Assembly (NCBI GenBank): GCA_035653615.1
Contig: DASRBN010000025.1
Location: 186,001 to 250,000, forward strand
DNA length: 64,000 nucleotides
Direction of reading: 5' to 3'
DNA from: Ktedonobacteraceae bacterium
GTDB taxonomy: Bacteria; Chloroflexota; Ktedonobacteria; Ktedonobacterales; Ktedonobacteraceae
Position 1 is the stretch's first letter. Each line of letters begins with the position of its first letter. The position numbers and the translations under genes were made by a program. The notes below the pieces were generated by a model, which worked only from the letters and a program-made list of their open reading frames with translations, was not told the DNA's origin and made no database searches. Of the stretch, positions 19,201-27,283 are shown in pieces.

Positions 19201-19458
19201 GCGGAACAATACTCCGACCAGCTGCACCAGGTCACCGTGCCTATGGCCGCCTTGCGTACCCGCCGCGCCCTTAATCGACTCGCCTGGAGTGGCAACAGGC
19301 GTAATGCCGTCGTCCTCTTTGACCGGCGCATCATCTCCAAGGAATATGGTGCCACCATCCTGAATACATTGCCCCATTGTTCGCAACGGCAGGGCCAGGT
19401 ATCGCATATGCCCGAAATAATACTAGATTGGCTGACGGCTACCGGCTCCTGGGACTAG
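16261..19458 (+). CDS. DEDDh exonuclease fused to a degenerate DinG-like helicase
   Basis: 1,065 residues. The N-terminal ~165 residues form a DnaQ-type 3'-5' exonuclease with all catalytic residues: D12 and E14 (DLETTG), D97 (GHSIPFDAGF), H147 and D152 (GRHRAMVDT). The remainder follows the DinG/XPD helicase plan but lacks the key motifs. Where Walker A should be, residues ~300-318 read LLLEVTIGANDFTPALLPAL with no GKT. The DEAH box position reads LILDADLLDE (~507-516). Cysteines near 439, 461 and 469 resemble part of the iron-sulfur cluster set. The C-terminal motifs survive only as GAGSFWDGIEEV and LFDRRIISKEYG. Active DnaQ-DinG fusions are known in Firmicutes. Here the nuclease looks active and the helicase looks like a non-ATPase scaffold. 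AAAGGAA precedes the ATG. Confidence 0.8.
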   Translation: MSKQPPVRVALDLETTGLHAEQDAILEVAAVKFQGGTILDTMETLVAPGRSIPFRVQRLTGITPQQVADAPGFESIAHRLQQFLGDHPIVGHSIPFDAGFLRRRGLVRNNPLIDTFELATVLLPSLPSYNLGQVAKALGVPLVPGRHRAMVDTILAMKVFLALDELLKQVDIGLLNDLANLDAPRSWPLLGFFRQEWRERVAADGMQNVPLRGNLRDRFAAQLGMDPRVLSFAIARSEPSTAENVMPAMQPATSSSTVPEQQEEAMPATEHITPILAEQPASYQAAHRAVLQALEERSSLLLEVTIGANDFTPALLPALQWICQQPASDGSSAASTEARRLVIACANTQAARRLIEHVLPRLQGQLAKPVKVAYLAEHGGYLCIHRWFGSALRRTSGELSAEQARGLAKLALWAQQTLTGERSELTILPQEITAWERICSGVERVPLALADGRGNTPYQRCLYRSKGYCFVRRAEERVNAADVVVTTHAGLLDDLSSENSLLRHVDCRLILDADLLDEESARWNNQELDHQSLLRQLNTIGIELPDGRYQGLLALAAPALRENGPGGLSTTHTIAKAELDSRMLGWFQTLRQARTAIDALFVALAQLMQEASSAGNSGGPNNKGKATRMENGPRSANARGVERVDQPLRLTSQIRNVAGWMEVEHAWQQAAHRLQMVIDLAHEAEKIMLTRQRPRHRIDPGSGEDDSVAWEFAALAERLRAQKRFGQQALTLSENGGGSGNSANREDAMVYWLRVPPAPLPFAQQRAVDSASPGSSPASVPSPVVQAENSPVLYGQLVQTSTLLKRYILTPGSAAIFAGAALSIDNNFSYYRGRFGLDADTCPALSVVTDHQEQTLLFMPNDVPEPNMPQYQRHLDEAIAQLAIMLDGQLVVLFTSYAALRSSYATVKPLLEARGILVLGHGIDGSPRQLWQLFSDQERVVLLGAGSFWDGIEEVSRPPACVLLSRLPMPVLNDPPIAAIAEQYSDQLHQVTVPMAALRTRRALNRLAWSGNRRNAVVLFDRRIISKEYGATILNTLPHCSQRQGQVSHMPEIILDWLTATGSWD

Positions 19459-19812
19459 CTCCGCCCAGGGATGCGATAAGGCCGATGAATCGGCGGTGGG
19501 CGCAGTATGCCTGTCCCCCAGACAGGACTGCCCAGTCCCTACGTTCCAGGCCGATGAATCGGCGATGGGCATGGTGAACTGGCCCCTACAGCCCACCCCC
19601 AGGCGACGTTTCTGCTCCCGTCTTGTCCTGTAAATAAGCAGTACCACTATTAATGCCACCAGCAGCATTGCTCCAATCCAGGTAAAAACAAGAGAAAATG
19701 GTGGTATCAGCAGTGTTCCGCCCAGCACTGCTATAATTGCTATGAAATAACCAGAAGGGGTATTTCTTTCGGGGGGTTCGCTTGCGGTATCCGCCCTCTC
19801 AATCCCATCCAT
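19423..19812 (-). CDS. Small two-helix membrane protein with a repeat-derived tail
   Basis: 129 residues. An acidic, hydrophilic N-terminus (~20 residues) precedes two adjoining hydrophobic segments (YFIAIIAVLGGTLLIPPFSLV and TWIGAMLLVALIVVLLIY), then a basic stop-transfer sequence RTRREQKRR. The final ~55 residues are translated from interspersed repeats (IADSSAW and TADSSAL are the same repeat read twice) and are probably not functional. GGGAG lies 10 bases before the ATG. The 3' end overlaps the convergent exonuclease gene by 36 bases. Function is unknown. Confidence 0.45.
   Translation of the reverse strand: MDGIERADTASEPPERNTPSGYFIAIIAVLGGTLLIPPFSLVFTWIGAMLLVALIVVLLIYRTRREQKRRLGVGCRGQFTMPIADSSAWNVGTGQSCLGDRHTAPTADSSALSHPWAELVPGAGSRQPI
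19481..19563. repeat. Two copies of a GCCGATGAATCGGC palindromic repeat
   Basis: GCCGATGAATCGGC, a 6-bp stem with a GA loop, occurs at 19481-19494 and 19550-19563, each followed by G(G/A)TGGGC. Between them lies a degraded GTAGGGACAG-family sequence (CTGTCCCCCAGACAGG, then AGTCCCTACG). The whole block forms the 3' part of the small membrane protein frame. Confidence 0.65.
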
Positions 19813-19944
19813 CGAATCTCATCTCCCATCATCCAACTACCAGTACATGTATATTCTTCATACATTTTACCCATTCTCTCAACAAGCAAGCGGTGTGTAA
19901 CTCGACAACGTAGTAGGTAATGGCGTCATACTACCCAGGAGAAA

Positions 19945-20022
19945 GGCGGGCAACCATTGTAGAGTGCGGATTTGCGTAGCGTGCAGATTCATCGCACTCG
20001 TCACGTGGTACGCCCCTACAGG
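19945..20022. repeat. Interrupted GGCGGGCAACC...TACGCCCCTACAGG repeat
   Basis: The ends GGCGGGCAACC (19945-19955) and TACGCCCCTACAGG (20009-20022) match the shorter repeats at 26739-26768 and 34947-34975, here separated by ~53 extra bases. It lies directly upstream of the propeller gene. The rest of the 242-base gap is AT-richer and may hold the promoters of the two divergent genes. Confidence 0.45.
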
Positions 20023-20054
20023 TCCATATTAATTTGGGGAAGGAGATCCACGTT

Positions 20055-21104
20055 ATGTATTTCGCAAAACCGCGCCAGGTAACTTTCACTATTGTCATCG
20101 CAACAGCACTCTTCGTATCCTGCCTCGCATTTACATTGCTGGGCACAAACATCAGGCAGGCACATGCATCAGGAGGTGGCTTCAATAACCCCGGCAATGT
20201 GCTTATTTCAGACCAGTTCAACAATCGTGTCATTGAAGTCGACCGCAATAAAAACATTGTCTGGAGCTTTGGTACAGGCGATCCCAATGATTGCTCTCCC
20301 GGCCCAGGCCATATCATCGCGCCGAATGATGCTGAACGCCTCGCCGATGGCTTCACCCTCATCCCTGGCACCGGTACGAGCAATTGCCCTGATAACCGCG
20401 TCATCGTTGTAGATCAGAGCGGCAACATTATCTGGCAGTATGGAGTAGCCGGGAAGACAGGCCGGGGCTTTAATCGCCTCAACGTTCCCGTTTTTGCCAT
20501 TCAATTGCCCAATCACGATTTCCTGATTGTTGATCAGGGCAATAACCGCGTGATTGAGGTCAACAAGGAAAAGGAGATCGTATGGTCGTATGGGCCTAAG
20601 ACAGGCCCGGGCGCGTTAAATAGCCCTAATAGCGCCGAATTGCTTCCTAACGGTCATATTCTGATTGCCGACGAGAACAATAACCGTGTCATCGAGATCG
20701 ACCGTGATGGACATATTGTGTGGCAATACAGCCAGGGGCTTAACGTCGTCGCCTTTGCCAGCCGACTTCCTGATGGCGATACCCTCATCGTCGATTCTGG
20801 AAACAACCGCATCATCAAAGTGACGCAGGATAAGCAGGTCGAATTCCAGTACTTCACGAACAAGGGAAAGAACAGCAATCCCAATCCCAACCCGACCGGA
20901 GCCGTGCAATTGTACGACGGAGATATCTGCATTGCCGATCAGTTCAACGACCGGGCCATCATCATCGACCCGAATAAGCGTATCGAGTTTCAATACGGTA
21001 TGACCAACATCGTCGGCAACGGACCTGACCAGCTGAACGCGCCCTACTCGGCGGTCGTCATAGGCGATTATAACGGGCAAACTCCACCACCGGATCACTT
21101 CTAG
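20055..21104 (+). CDS. Secreted six-bladed beta-propeller protein
   Basis: About 349 residues. A signal peptide covers residues ~1-35 (hydrophobic core TIVIATALFVSCLAFTLLG, likely cleavage after AHA). The mature part is six repeats of ~45-50 residues built on 'LIaDq.NNRVIEvd....IvWqYG': QFNNRVIEVDRNKNIVWSFG, then variants ending IIWQYG, IVWSYG, IVWQYS, VEFQYF and IEFQYG. Six such repeats fit an NHL-type or PQQ-like six-bladed propeller exported from the cell, a ligand- or polymer-binding scaffold. AAGGAGAT precedes ATG 20055. A rho-independent terminator follows, so it is probably monocistronic. No catalytic residues are evident. Confidence 0.75.
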   Translation: MYFAKPRQVTFTIVIATALFVSCLAFTLLGTNIRQAHASGGGFNNPGNVLISDQFNNRVIEVDRNKNIVWSFGTGDPNDCSPGPGHIIAPNDAERLADGFTLIPGTGTSNCPDNRVIVVDQSGNIIWQYGVAGKTGRGFNRLNVPVFAIQLPNHDFLIVDQGNNRVIEVNKEKEIVWSYGPKTGPGALNSPNSAELLPNGHILIADENNNRVIEIDRDGHIVWQYSQGLNVVAFASRLPDGDTLIVDSGNNRIIKVTQDKQVEFQYFTNKGKNSNPNPNPTGAVQLYDGDICIADQFNDRAIIIDPNKRIEFQYGMTNIVGNGPDQLNAPYSAVVIGDYNGQTPPPDHF

Positions 21105-21144
21105 ACCACTTTCACTATAACCGTCGTATCCCATCTGATCTACC

Positions 21145-21178
21145 AGCCTGGCACCTATAACAGGTGCCAGGCTCTTTT
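21145..21178 (+). terminator. Rho-independent terminator of the propeller gene
   Basis: AGCCTGGCACCT (21145-21156) pairs perfectly with AGGTGCCAGGCT (21162-21173) around a 5-base loop, followed by CTTTTC. It begins 41 bases after the stop codon at 21104. Confidence 0.85.
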
Positions 21179-21342
21179 CAATCTCTATAGAAATCCTGGA
21201 GCGAGACTACTCACCATCGCTCTAATTGTGTGGTATAACGGAGATTTTGCACCTCTAAGCCCTGGCTTATGATGTATAATAAAAGTCGCTCCATGTTCCT
21301 CTATCACCCTCTAGTGGTGCAGAAAGCAAAGAGAGATTAGAT

Positions 21343-22212
21343 ATGTCTATTGAAAAGAGCAGTGCATCATCTTCAATGCCCATCGTTTCAGAATTAAACA
21401 TTTACCCCATCAAATCATGTGCGGGAATAGCGCTGGAAACAGCTAGCATAGGCCCCAGGGGGTTTTATCACGACCGCGCGTACATGCTGGTTGATCCGCT
21501 CGGCTACTTTATTACGCAACGCGAACAACCGCGCATGGCCCTGATTACCCCTGCCCTCGCCGGAGATGGCGCGCTGAAGGTAAAGGCCCCTGGTATGCAA
21601 GAGATAACGATTATCCCTTCGCAAGTGGAAAAAAGACGCGAGGTTTTTATCTGGAATGATACCTGTGTGGCTGTAGACCAGGGCGATGCTGCTGCCAGCT
21701 GGTTCAGTACCTTTCTAGACACCGACTGCCGCCTGGTAAGATTTCCTGAGGATACCACAAGGCCGGTCGATCCTCGCTATACTGTAAGCGGGCATGACGA
21801 GGTGGGATTTGCCGATGGCTTCCCATTTCTGCTCATAACCCAGGCCTCGCTCGATGACCTGAATGCGCGCCTGAAGCAGCCAATTCCTATGAATCGTTTT
21901 CGACCAAACATCGTCGTGAAAAATACAGCGCCTTATGCCGAGGATACCTGGCGAACTATTCGCATTAGAGATATCACGTTTCATATAGTCAAATCATGCG
22001 CGCGCTGTGAAATTCCGACCACAGATCAGGTTACGGCGGAGAGAGGTAAGGAACCATTAAAAACGCTCTCGACATACCGGCATGCCCCGCGCGGCGTCAT
22101 GTTTGGCCAGAACGTCATACATGAGCAACAGGGAAGTATCCATGTGGGTGATGCCATCGAAATCATCGAGGTAGCCGATTCCCCGAATTTCACCTTGAAG
22201 AAACATTCTTAG
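21343..22212 (+). CDS. MOSC domain-containing protein (YcbX/MOCOS C-terminal type)
   Basis: 289 residues. An N-terminal MOSC beta-barrel (LNIYPIKSCAGIALETA, then GFYHDRAYMLVD) precedes the MOSC domain, in which KSCARCEIPTTDQ carries the conserved cysteine and RHAPRGVMFGQNV follows. MOSC proteins handle sulfur for molybdenum cofactor enzymes or reduce N-hydroxylated compounds with molybdopterin (YcbX, mARC). The length and domain order match YcbX without its ferredoxin domain. TATAAT at 21275-21280 could be the -10. No molybdenum genes are nearby. Confidence 0.85.
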   Translation: MSIEKSSASSSMPIVSELNIYPIKSCAGIALETASIGPRGFYHDRAYMLVDPLGYFITQREQPRMALITPALAGDGALKVKAPGMQEITIIPSQVEKRREVFIWNDTCVAVDQGDAAASWFSTFLDTDCRLVRFPEDTTRPVDPRYTVSGHDEVGFADGFPFLLITQASLDDLNARLKQPIPMNRFRPNIVVKNTAPYAEDTWRTIRIRDITFHIVKSCARCEIPTTDQVTAERGKEPLKTLSTYRHAPRGVMFGQNVIHEQQGSIHVGDAIEIIEVADSPNFTLKKHS

Positions 22213-22343
22213 GGATGCACTCTCGTGGCCGGTTCGCCTGTCTATGAGTACCAATCTATTTGACGCGCATCTCATGCTGTGTTACCATACTTTCGCAATG
22301 AGATATCGTAATCATGCCCATTATCGGGAGGTATATAGCAGCT

Positions 22344-22694
22344 ATGAATCTCTATGAGCAATTACTCGTCGTCCGCGAACGCCTGGAAGGTATTGGCGCG
22401 CACGACGACAGCATGGACCTGGTCGAGAAGCTTATTAAAAGGGCAGAGGCGGCGCGCGGTGACAAGACCAGCATCACACAGGTGCAGGTTCTCCGCCACA
22501 TGTTGCGCATGCGCGAGGCCAGCGACAATTACAACATCTACAATGACCTGCAAGAGCTTCTCAGCGAGCGCGATGAAACCGAAGTCAGCGCGCGCGAAGA
22601 TTCCGCCCCGGCGGCATACGAGGATACCGAGCGGCATCCCAAGCCAAAGTCGTTCTACAAAGCCAAAAAGGAACGCGACAAAAAGAAGGGCTAG
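22344..22694 (+). CDS. Small helical protein of unknown function
   Basis: 116 residues, predicted almost entirely helical and charged. The first ~75 residues (NLYEQLLVVRERLEGIG, later QVQVLRHMLRMREAS and NIYNDLQELL) have amphipathic spacing, and the tail is acidic then very basic (KAKKERDKKKG), perhaps contacting nucleic acid or ribosomes. ATG 22344 has GGGAGG about 13 bases upstream; an in-frame ATG at 22314 has no ribosome-binding site. I do not recognise the family. A 12-base palindrome CCCTGGCCAGGG (22695-22706) follows the stop. Confidence 0.55.
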   Translation: MNLYEQLLVVRERLEGIGAHDDSMDLVEKLIKRAEAARGDKTSITQVQVLRHMLRMREASDNYNIYNDLQELLSERDETEVSAREDSAPAAYEDTERHPKPKSFYKAKKERDKKKG

Positions 22695-22989
22695 CCCTGG
22701 CCAGGGTTGGCCCTCAAAATGTCTTTCAGGCCTATATGCCGGTTGTTGTGGTTGTTCCCTTGCTGACCGGTTTGCCTCTTTATGAGAAGGAATCCCTGGA
22801 GTTCTCTTCTCCAGCACTCCATCTCATGGATGCCACTCTCTCTGGATACCCCCTGTTTCCATAGACGGGACTGATTTACTTTTTCATCACCCCGAAACGC
22901 TTTCACCTGATCTTTTCAAAGATCTCTTCATGAAGCTGACCTCTCATTGGCAGAGACAATGACCATAAAGAGGCAGGCAAACGTTTACA

Positions 22990-23125
22990 CACTGTTTATG
23001 CAACAGGCGTCCACGATATGGTGATCGTATCAGTTTCAGACAATGGACCAGGTATTGATCCTGACGAACTGCCACGTCTTTGAGAGGTTTTACCGGGCAC
23101 GTCATGGACGCCAGCAGCATTCTAA
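22990..23125 (+). pseudogene. Remnant of a histidine kinase ATPase domain, frameshifted
   Basis: From 23021 the frame reads VIVSVSDNGPGIDPDELPR and stops at TGA 23081. Shifting one base, from 23073, it continues HVFERFYRARHG. Together these are the G1 box (DNGPGI) and F box (FERFYR) of a GHKL histidine kinase, broken by one base. The H box, N box and G2 box are absent. The 650-base gap 22695-23344 holds nothing else I can name except TATAAT at 23224-23229, a possible -10 for the thiolase gene. Confidence 0.7.
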
Positions 23126-23344
23126 CGGCACAGACCCGCGCCCTCGCCCGGCGACGTAGAATAGTAGCTCATATGCTGACACCCTTAACTCGGTTTCTCT
23201 CTTCCTGTACCCCCTGCAGCGTGTATAATTGTAGTAGATAATACTTCCCTTTAGTGCTTTAACAGCGGGGTCCTGATTTATCACGTCCCATCAGCATCGA
23301 TATATGTGCAGTTTCGTATCAAGTCTACTAAGGAGCAGACGAAC

Positions 23345-24529
23345 ATGGCAGAATTACAGGATGCGGTCATCGTAAGCGCTGTGCGTACCGCGATAGGCAC
23401 GTATGGTGGCGGACTGGCGGAAGTGCCAGCCGTGAAATTGGGTGAAATTTGTATTCGAGCAGCTTTAGAACGAGCAGACCTGAAACCTAACCAGGTCAAT
23501 GAAGTTATTATGGGCAATGTGTTGCAGGCCGGTCTGGGACAGAACCCGGCGCGGCAGTCTGCCGTGAATGCAGGATTGCCGGTAGATATTCCTGCTATGA
23601 CGATTAACAAGGTATGCGGCAGCGGCCTCAAAGCGGTTTCGCTGGCCGCTCAAGCCATCAGGCTGGGCGACGCGGATATCATCGTTGCCGGTGGCATGGA
23701 GAGCATGAGTCGAGCACCTTACCTGGTAGAAAAGGCGCGCTTTGGCTATCGCATGGGTGATGGCACGCTGGTTGACTCCATGATTCGTGACGGCCTGGAG
23801 GATGCCTTTAACCACTATCATATGGGCATCACCGCGGAAAATATCTGTACCGCCTGTAACTTGAGTCGCGAAGAACTCGACGAGTTTGCCCTGGAAAGCC
23901 AGAAGCGCGCGCTGCATGCCATCGAAGCTGGCAAATTCCGCGACGAGATCGTGCCGGTAGAGGTGCCGGGTAAGAAAGGGCCAACCCTCTTTGAACAGGA
24001 TCAGCAGCCGAGGGCAGATACCACCGCCGAAGCGCTGGCAAAATTGCGCCCCGCCTTTAAACAGGGTGGCATGGTCACGGCGGGCAACTCGTCAGGCCTC
24101 AATGATGGGGCCGCCGCCGTTGTCGTGATGAGCCGTCGCAAGGCCGCGGAACTCGGTTTGCAGCCTATGGCCACCATTCGGAGCTACGCATCGGCGGGCG
24201 TGGATCCCAGCCTTATGGGATTGGGGCCCATCCCTTCCAGCAGGAAAGCTTTGGAGAAGGCGGGCCTCTCCGTCTCGGATATGGATTTAGTGGAGGCCAA
24301 CGAGGCTTTTGCCGCGCAATCCGTAGCAGTAGGCAAAGAACTTGGATTTGATCGCTCGAAGCTCAATGTCAACGGTGGCGCTATTGCTCTCGGTCATCCC
24401 ATCGGCGCCAGCGGCACACGCATTCTGGTTACCCTGCTCTACGAGATGCGCCGTCGCCAGGCCCACTATGGTCTGGCAACCCTCTGTATTGGCGGAGGCC
24501 AGGGCGTGGCGATGATTGTCGAACAATGA
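23345..24529 (+). CDS. Acetyl-CoA acetyltransferase (thiolase II type)
   Basis: Condenses two acetyl-CoA to acetoacetyl-CoA or cleaves 3-ketoacyl-CoA. 394 residues, the usual length. Catalytic residues are present: acyl-accepting C91 in [12 protein letters not shown], the histidine in [14 protein letters not shown] and the second cysteine in LCIGGGQG. The sequence NEAFAAQ is also typical. AAGGAGCAG precedes ATG 23345; a longer frame from 23306 lacks a site. It leads a run of acetyl-CoA and pyruvate genes on the same strand, although the 224-base gap after it contains repeats and suggests separate transcription from pckG. Confidence 0.92.
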   Translation: MAELQDAVIVSAVRTAIGTYGGGLAEVPAVKLGEICIRAALERADLKPNQVNEVIMGNVLQAGLGQNPARQSAVNAGLPVDIPAMTINKVCGSGLKAVSLAAQAIRLGDADIIVAGGMESMSRAPYLVEKARFGYRMGDGTLVDSMIRDGLEDAFNHYHMGITAENICTACNLSREELDEFALESQKRALHAIEAGKFRDEIVPVEVPGKKGPTLFEQDQQPRADTTAEALAKLRPAFKQGGMVTAGNSSGLNDGAAAVVVMSRRKAAELGLQPMATIRSYASAGVDPSLMGLGPIPSSRKALEKAGLSVSDMDLVEANEAFAAQSVAVGKELGFDRSKLNVNGGAIALGHPIGASGTRILVTLLYEMRRRQAHYGLATLCIGGGQGVAMIVEQ

Positions 24530-24538
24530 TTCTACCAT

Positions 24539-24677
24539 CCTGATGAGTTTTGACAACCAGATGAGGAATCCTGATGAGTTTTTCAACCGAATCGCTAATC
24601 TGAGCGACCCTGGTCGTGTCATGCTGAGCGAAAGAAGCCGAAGCCCTGAGCGCAGCGAATGGGGAAGAATCTCGAAA
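24539..24677. repeat. Tandem duplication plus a TCATGCTGAGCG-type repeat
   Basis: CCTGATGAGTTTT occurs at 24539 and again at 24570, followed by variants of CAACC. Then 24617-24677 (GTCATGCTGAGCG ... GGGGAAGAATCTCG) matches the repeat family at 34795, 41288, 49848 and 51953. A small open frame through this block is repeat, not a gene. Confidence 0.65.
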
Positions 24678-24753
24678 GATGAGAAACTGTTTGCTATTTT
24701 CATAGAGCTGGAGCTGCTCTGGCTCCAGTTGTAGTACCCGGATAGGAGAGCTC

Positions 24754-26595
24754 ATGGATATACCTGAATACATAACGAATGCCAAATTGCGTGCCTGGAT
24801 CGTAGAGATGGTTGGGTTATGTAAGCCGGACAGCGTCTATTTTTGTGATGGTTCCCAGGAGGAGTACGACCAGCTTTGCACGCAGATGGTCGAGTCGGGA
24901 ACCCTCATCCGGCTTAATCCTGAGAAGCGCCCGAATGGCTACCTGGCGCGTTCCGATCCCGGCGATGTCGCTCGCGTCGAGGACCGCACGTTTATTTGCT
25001 CCCTCAGTCGGGCCGATGCCGGTCCAACCAACAACTGGGTTAATCCAAGGGAGATGAAGGAGACGCTCAGGGGTCTATTCGATGGTTGCATGCGCGGGCG
25101 TACCATGTATGTTGTTCCTTTCAGCATGGGGCCGCTCGGCTCGCCAATTGCTCACATCGGCATCGAACTCACCGATTCGCCCTATGTTGCCGTCAGCATG
25201 CGTATCATGACCCGCATGGGCCGTGCCGTCTATGATGTACTGGGGCCGGAGGGAGATTTCGTCCCTTGCATGCACTCGGTCGGTATGCCGCTGGAACCGG
25301 GCCAGAAGGATGTTGCCTGGCCGTGTAACAAAGATGCCAAATACATTGTGCATTTTCCGGAGGAGCGCTCTATCTGGTCATATGGCTCCGGCTATGGTGG
25401 CAATGCATTGCTCGGCAAAAAGTGCTTCGCGCTCCGCATCGCCTCGGTACTTGCGCGAGATGAGGGCTGGCTCGCGGAGCATATGCTCATCCTGGGCGTC
25501 GAAGACCCGCAGGGAGAGAAGACATATGTTGCTGCTGCTTTTCCCAGCGCCTGCGGCAAGACCAACTTCGCCATGCTCATTCCGCCGCAGGAGTTCCAGG
25601 AAGAGGGCTGGAAGGTTACCACAGTTGGTGACGACATTGCCTGGATCAAGACAGGACCGGACGGCAAACTCTACGCCATTAATCCTGAAGCCGGCATGTT
25701 TGGCGTCGCACCCGGCACCAATATGCAATCGAACCCCAATGCCATGACTACGATTGCCGAGAATGCCATCTTTACCAATGTTGCGCTTACCGATGACGGC
25801 GACGTGTGGTGGGAAGGTATGACGAAGACGCCGCCCGCGCACCTGATCGACTGGACCGGCCAGGACTGGACGCCCGCAAGTGGTCGCAAGGCCGCGCATC
25901 CCAATGCGCGCTTCACCGCTCCGATTCGCCAGTGTCCGGTCTATGACCCGGCAGCTGATGACCCGCAGGGCGTGCCGATTTCTGCCTTTATTTTCGGCGG
26001 GCGGCGCGCGAATACCGTGCCTCTCGTCTACCAGGCCTTCAACTGGAACTACGGCGTTTACTCCGCGGCCACAATGGGTTCGGAGACAACGGCGGCTGCC
26101 GCTGGCAAAACCGGAGAAGTGCGCCGCGACCCGTTTGCGATGCTGCCGTTCGCGGGCTATCACATGGCCGAATACTTTAATCACTGGCTCGACTTCGGGC
26201 GGCAGTTGCCGAACCCGCCGCGCATGTTCAATGTCAACTGGTTCCGGCGGGATGCGGACGGCAATTTCCTCTGGCCGGGCTTTAGCGAGAACTTTCGCAT
26301 TTTGAAGTGGATCGTCGAACGGGCTCGTGGCCGCGCTATCAGCATCGAAAGTCCCATTGGTTGGATGCCACGCTACGAGGACCTGGACTGGCGAGGGATG
26401 GAGGATTTCACGCGCCAGCGTTTTAGCGAATTGATGTCCGTGGATCGCGATCTCTGGCAGCGCGAGCTACTGGCGCACGAGGAACTGTTTATACGCCTCT
26501 ACGACCGCCTGCCCAAGGAATTGCTCTTCATCCGCGAGCTGATTCTCTCGGCCTTGTGGCGTTCTCCCCAGCATTGGGGCCTGGAACCCGAATAA
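24754..26595 (+). CDS. pckG: Phosphoenolpyruvate carboxykinase (GTP)
   Basis: Converts oxaloacetate and GTP to phosphoenolpyruvate, CO2 and GDP, the gluconeogenic entry step. The 613-residue length fits the GTP-dependent family, not the ~540-residue ATP enzyme. Hallmarks are [18 protein letters not shown], the substrate loop [22 protein letters not shown] and the kinase loop [12 protein letters not shown] (263-274), where cysteine in the P-loop is specific to GTP-PEPCK. GDDIAWI follows and FGGRR lies further on. GGAG precedes the ATG. It sits between a thiolase and the pyruvate dehydrogenase operon. Confidence 0.97.
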   Translation: MDIPEYITNAKLRAWIVEMVGLCKPDSVYFCDGSQEEYDQLCTQMVESGTLIRLNPEKRPNGYLARSDPGDVARVEDRTFICSLSRADAGPTNNWVNPREMKETLRGLFDGCMRGRTMYVVPFSMGPLGSPIAHIGIELTDSPYVAVSMRIMTRMGRAVYDVLGPEGDFVPCMHSVGMPLEPGQKDVAWPCNKDAKYIVHFPEERSIWSYGSGYGGNALLGKKCFALRIASVLARDEGWLAEHMLILGVEDPQGEKTYVAAAFPSACGKTNFAMLIPPQEFQEEGWKVTTVGDDIAWIKTGPDGKLYAINPEAGMFGVAPGTNMQSNPNAMTTIAENAIFTNVALTDDGDVWWEGMTKTPPAHLIDWTGQDWTPASGRKAAHPNARFTAPIRQCPVYDPAADDPQGVPISAFIFGGRRANTVPLVYQAFNWNYGVYSAATMGSETTAAAAGKTGEVRRDPFAMLPFAGYHMAEYFNHWLDFGRQLPNPPRMFNVNWFRRDADGNFLWPGFSENFRILKWIVERARGRAISIESPIGWMPRYEDLDWRGMEDFTRQRFSELMSVDRDLWQRELLAHEELFIRLYDRLPKELLFIRELILSALWRSPQHWGLEPE

Positions 26596-26738
26596 ACGCC
26601 AGTTGCTGAGGTTTGGGCATAACCGGCAGTCATCATGTCGCGATATGATGGGACGAATAACCAGCCGGTAGTGAGACCTTTCGTTTGGACTGAAACGAAA
26701 AGGTACCATAGCACATACTATCAATGAAAAGCGAAAGA

Positions 26739-26768
26739 CGGGCGACCACCAGAGTACGCCCCTACGGG
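26739..26768. repeat. CGGGCGACCACC...TACGCCCCTACGGG repeat
   Basis: The 30-base element recurs at 34947-34975 with two or three changes, and its two ends appear at 19945 and 20009. It lies between pckG and the CBS-domain gene. Confidence 0.6.
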
Positions 26769-26799
26769 TTATTTTCTTACTGAATAGAGAGGTGCGGGC

Positions 26800-27267
26800 A
26801 TGAAAGCTGAAGATGTCATGACGACCAGGGTTATTACTGTTACGGAACAACAAAGCAAACAGGAGGCGGCGCGCCTGCTCTCCCAGCATCGTATCAGTGG
26901 CTTGCCGGTCGTCAATGATGAGAATGCAGTGGTGGGGGTTGTCAGCGAGTTTGATGTCATTAGCAAACAGGGTCAGACGGTTGGCCAGATTATGAGCCGC
27001 GATGTCATTAGTGTGACGCCGGATACCGACCTGGAAGTGGTACGCACTATCCTGGTCAATGAACGCATCAAACGTTTACCGGTGCTGGATCAGGGGCGGC
27101 TGGTAGGCATCGTCAGTCGCGCCGACCTGGTAAGACAGGTGGCTGAGCATTGGATATGCCCCGTATGCGGTGAAGTTGTACGGAGTGGGCAACAGCCCGA
27201 ACGTTGTCCTCGCTGCGGGGCAAAAAACGTGTCCCGTTCCGTCGAACCGGCAGCTCCGGGGTCATAG
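26800..27267 (+). CDS. CBS-pair protein with C-terminal zinc ribbon
   Basis: 155 residues. Two CBS motifs span residues ~5-55 (VMTTRVITV ... GLPVVNDENAVVGVVSEFD) and ~63-112 (IMSRDVISV ... RLPVLDQGRLVGIVSRADL), together a Bateman module that binds adenine nucleotides. A rubredoxin-like zinc ribbon follows with C120, C123, C136 and C139. AGAGAGG precedes the ATG. The pdhA start is only 16 bases after its stop, so it is probably the first gene of the pyruvate dehydrogenase operon and may sense AMP/ATP for it. That role is inferred from position. Confidence 0.82.
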   Translation: MKAEDVMTTRVITVTEQQSKQEAARLLSQHRISGLPVVNDENAVVGVVSEFDVISKQGQTVGQIMSRDVISVTPDTDLEVVRTILVNERIKRLPVLDQGRLVGIVSRADLVRQVAEHWICPVCGEVVRSGQQPERCPRCGAKNVSRSVEPAAPGS

Positions 27268-27283
27268 AAAGGATGAGCTAAAT

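Noticed and set aside
24516-24734. A 72-codon frame between thiolase and pckG
   Set aside because: It is made of a 31-base tandem duplication and a TCATGCTGAGCG-type repeat.
25378-26184. A 268-codon frame opposite pckG
   Set aside because: pckG is certain over its whole length and the antisense product has no family features.
27170-27283. An upstream extension of pdhA into the CBS gene
   Set aside because: The added 38 residues are the CBS gene read out of frame, and TTG 27284 has a good ribosome-binding site.
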